Origin: Methanolobus sp. WCC4
GTDB lineage: Archaea; Halobacteriota; Methanosarcinia; Methanosarcinales; Methanosarcinaceae
NCBI RefSeq assembly: GCF_038022665.1
Contig: NZ_CP150629.1
Coordinates: 2,276,480 to 2,340,479 of the forward strand
Direction of reading: 5' to 3'
Length of the DNA stretch: 64,000 nt
Position 1 is the first letter of the stretch; every line of letters starts with the position of its first letter. The notes below the pieces were generated by a model. That model did not search any database. It had not been told where the DNA came from and saw only the letters and a list, made by a program, of their open reading frames with translations. Positions 63,876-64,000 of the stretch are shown here, piece by piece. The position numbers were made by a program, and so were the translations under genes.

Positions 63876-64000
63876 TTAGTCCTGTTTCTTAATGATTACC
63901 TTGTCAATGCTTACCTTTGCATTCTTAAGGACGATCTTTACACCGCCAGATCCGCCGCCGCTCATCATTGGCATGGATGGCATGAAGCCGCCAGTTGGCA
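63876..64000 (-). CDS. cdhC: ACDS complex subunit beta, C-terminal end
   Basis: Only the last 41 codons are inside the window, running off the right edge. The translation ends with MPMMSGGGSGGVKIVLKNAK (key residues) and then VSIDKVIIKKQD, which matches the C-terminus of the CdhC acetyl-CoA synthase subunit of Methanosarcinales; the Met/Gly-rich stretch is characteristic. The stop is at 63876, 13 bp upstream of cooC. CdhC forms or cleaves the acetyl C-C and C-S bonds on the Ni-Ni-[4Fe-4S] A cluster. Confidence 0.85.
   Translation of the reverse strand, partial: PTGGFMPSMPMMSGGGSGGVKIVLKNAKVSIDKVIIKKQD

Overview
The window is archaeal and almost certainly from a methylotrophic or aceticlastic member of the Methanosarcinaceae (the Methanolobus/Methanococcoides/Methanohalophilus group is plausible; genus not proven). 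The evidence is the acetyl-CoA decarbonylase/synthase genes cdhC-cooC-cdhD-cdhE at the right edge, a complete seven-gene Mrp antiporter operon, archaeal information-processing genes (S6e, aIF5B, L24e, S28e, L7Ae, TFE-alpha, aCPSF1, NMD3, proteasome beta), archaeosortase-processed surface proteins and AT-rich TATA-box promoters. No rRNA or tRNA gene was recognised.

Layout. (1) 1-11.1 kb: an accessory membrane-remodelling locus. A small ribbon-helix-helix protein, an ESCRT-III/Snf7-like protein and a Vps4-like MIT+AAA ATPase form a rightward operon with two membrane proteins and a coiled-coil/winged-helix protein. An SPFH (band 7) zinc-ribbon protein and another zinc-ribbon membrane protein are transcribed divergently from it. 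Three proteins end in the same type of double CxxC zinc ribbon, and two of them share a DSxIQRS motif. This is the most novel part of the window: it looks like an archaeal counterpart of bacterial PspA/SPFH/zinc-ribbon envelope-stress modules, with Snf7 and Vps4 in place of PspA. (2) 11.2-14.8 kb: translation cluster rpl7Ae-rps28e-rpl24e-ndk-infB-rps6e. (3) 15-18 kb: an exported protein and a two-gene SufB/SufC iron-sulfur system whose SufC has a cysteine-rich insert. (4) 18-36 kb: a cell-surface region with an ArtB-type archaeosortase beside two VPxxxP-tailed proteins (one with ten repeats, mostly exact 342-bp tandem units), two DUF116-like paralogues, two paralogous winged-helix regulators, a dockerin-tipped 1198-aa duplicated surface protein directly followed by a two-cohesin protein, and a separate cohesin protein with a PGF-CTERM-like tail. 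(5) 35.7-38.3 kb: two related non-coding elements, Sua5, and a candidate structured sRNA with a C-rich loop. (6) 38.4-44.2 kb: mrpABCDEFG, with every junction overlapping by 4 bp. (7) 44.5-51.5 kb: a VTC-domain/DUF4956/Cthe_2159-like operon with a strong terminator, a nucleoside-recognition membrane protein, and a HAD phosphatase flanked by four REP-like GC palindromes. (8) 51.6-58.9 kb: housekeeping genes aCPSF1, psmB, HD protein, tfe, ATP-grasp, nmd3, DUF362 ferredoxin. (9) 59.2-60.2 kb: three tiny rightward ORFs and a small orphan protein. (10) 60.3-64 kb: the distal ACDS (cdh) operon, ending in a terminator hairpin.

How the parts work together. The cdh operon makes and activates the corrinoid/FeS core for acetyl-CoA cleavage or synthesis. 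Mrp exchanges Na+ for H+ to support energy conservation. The archaeosortase and the cohesin/dockerin proteins assemble the cell surface. The ESCRT/SPFH locus is predicted to sense or repair membrane damage, or to bud vesicles. All functional calls were made by reading the translations and DNA; no database search was run.
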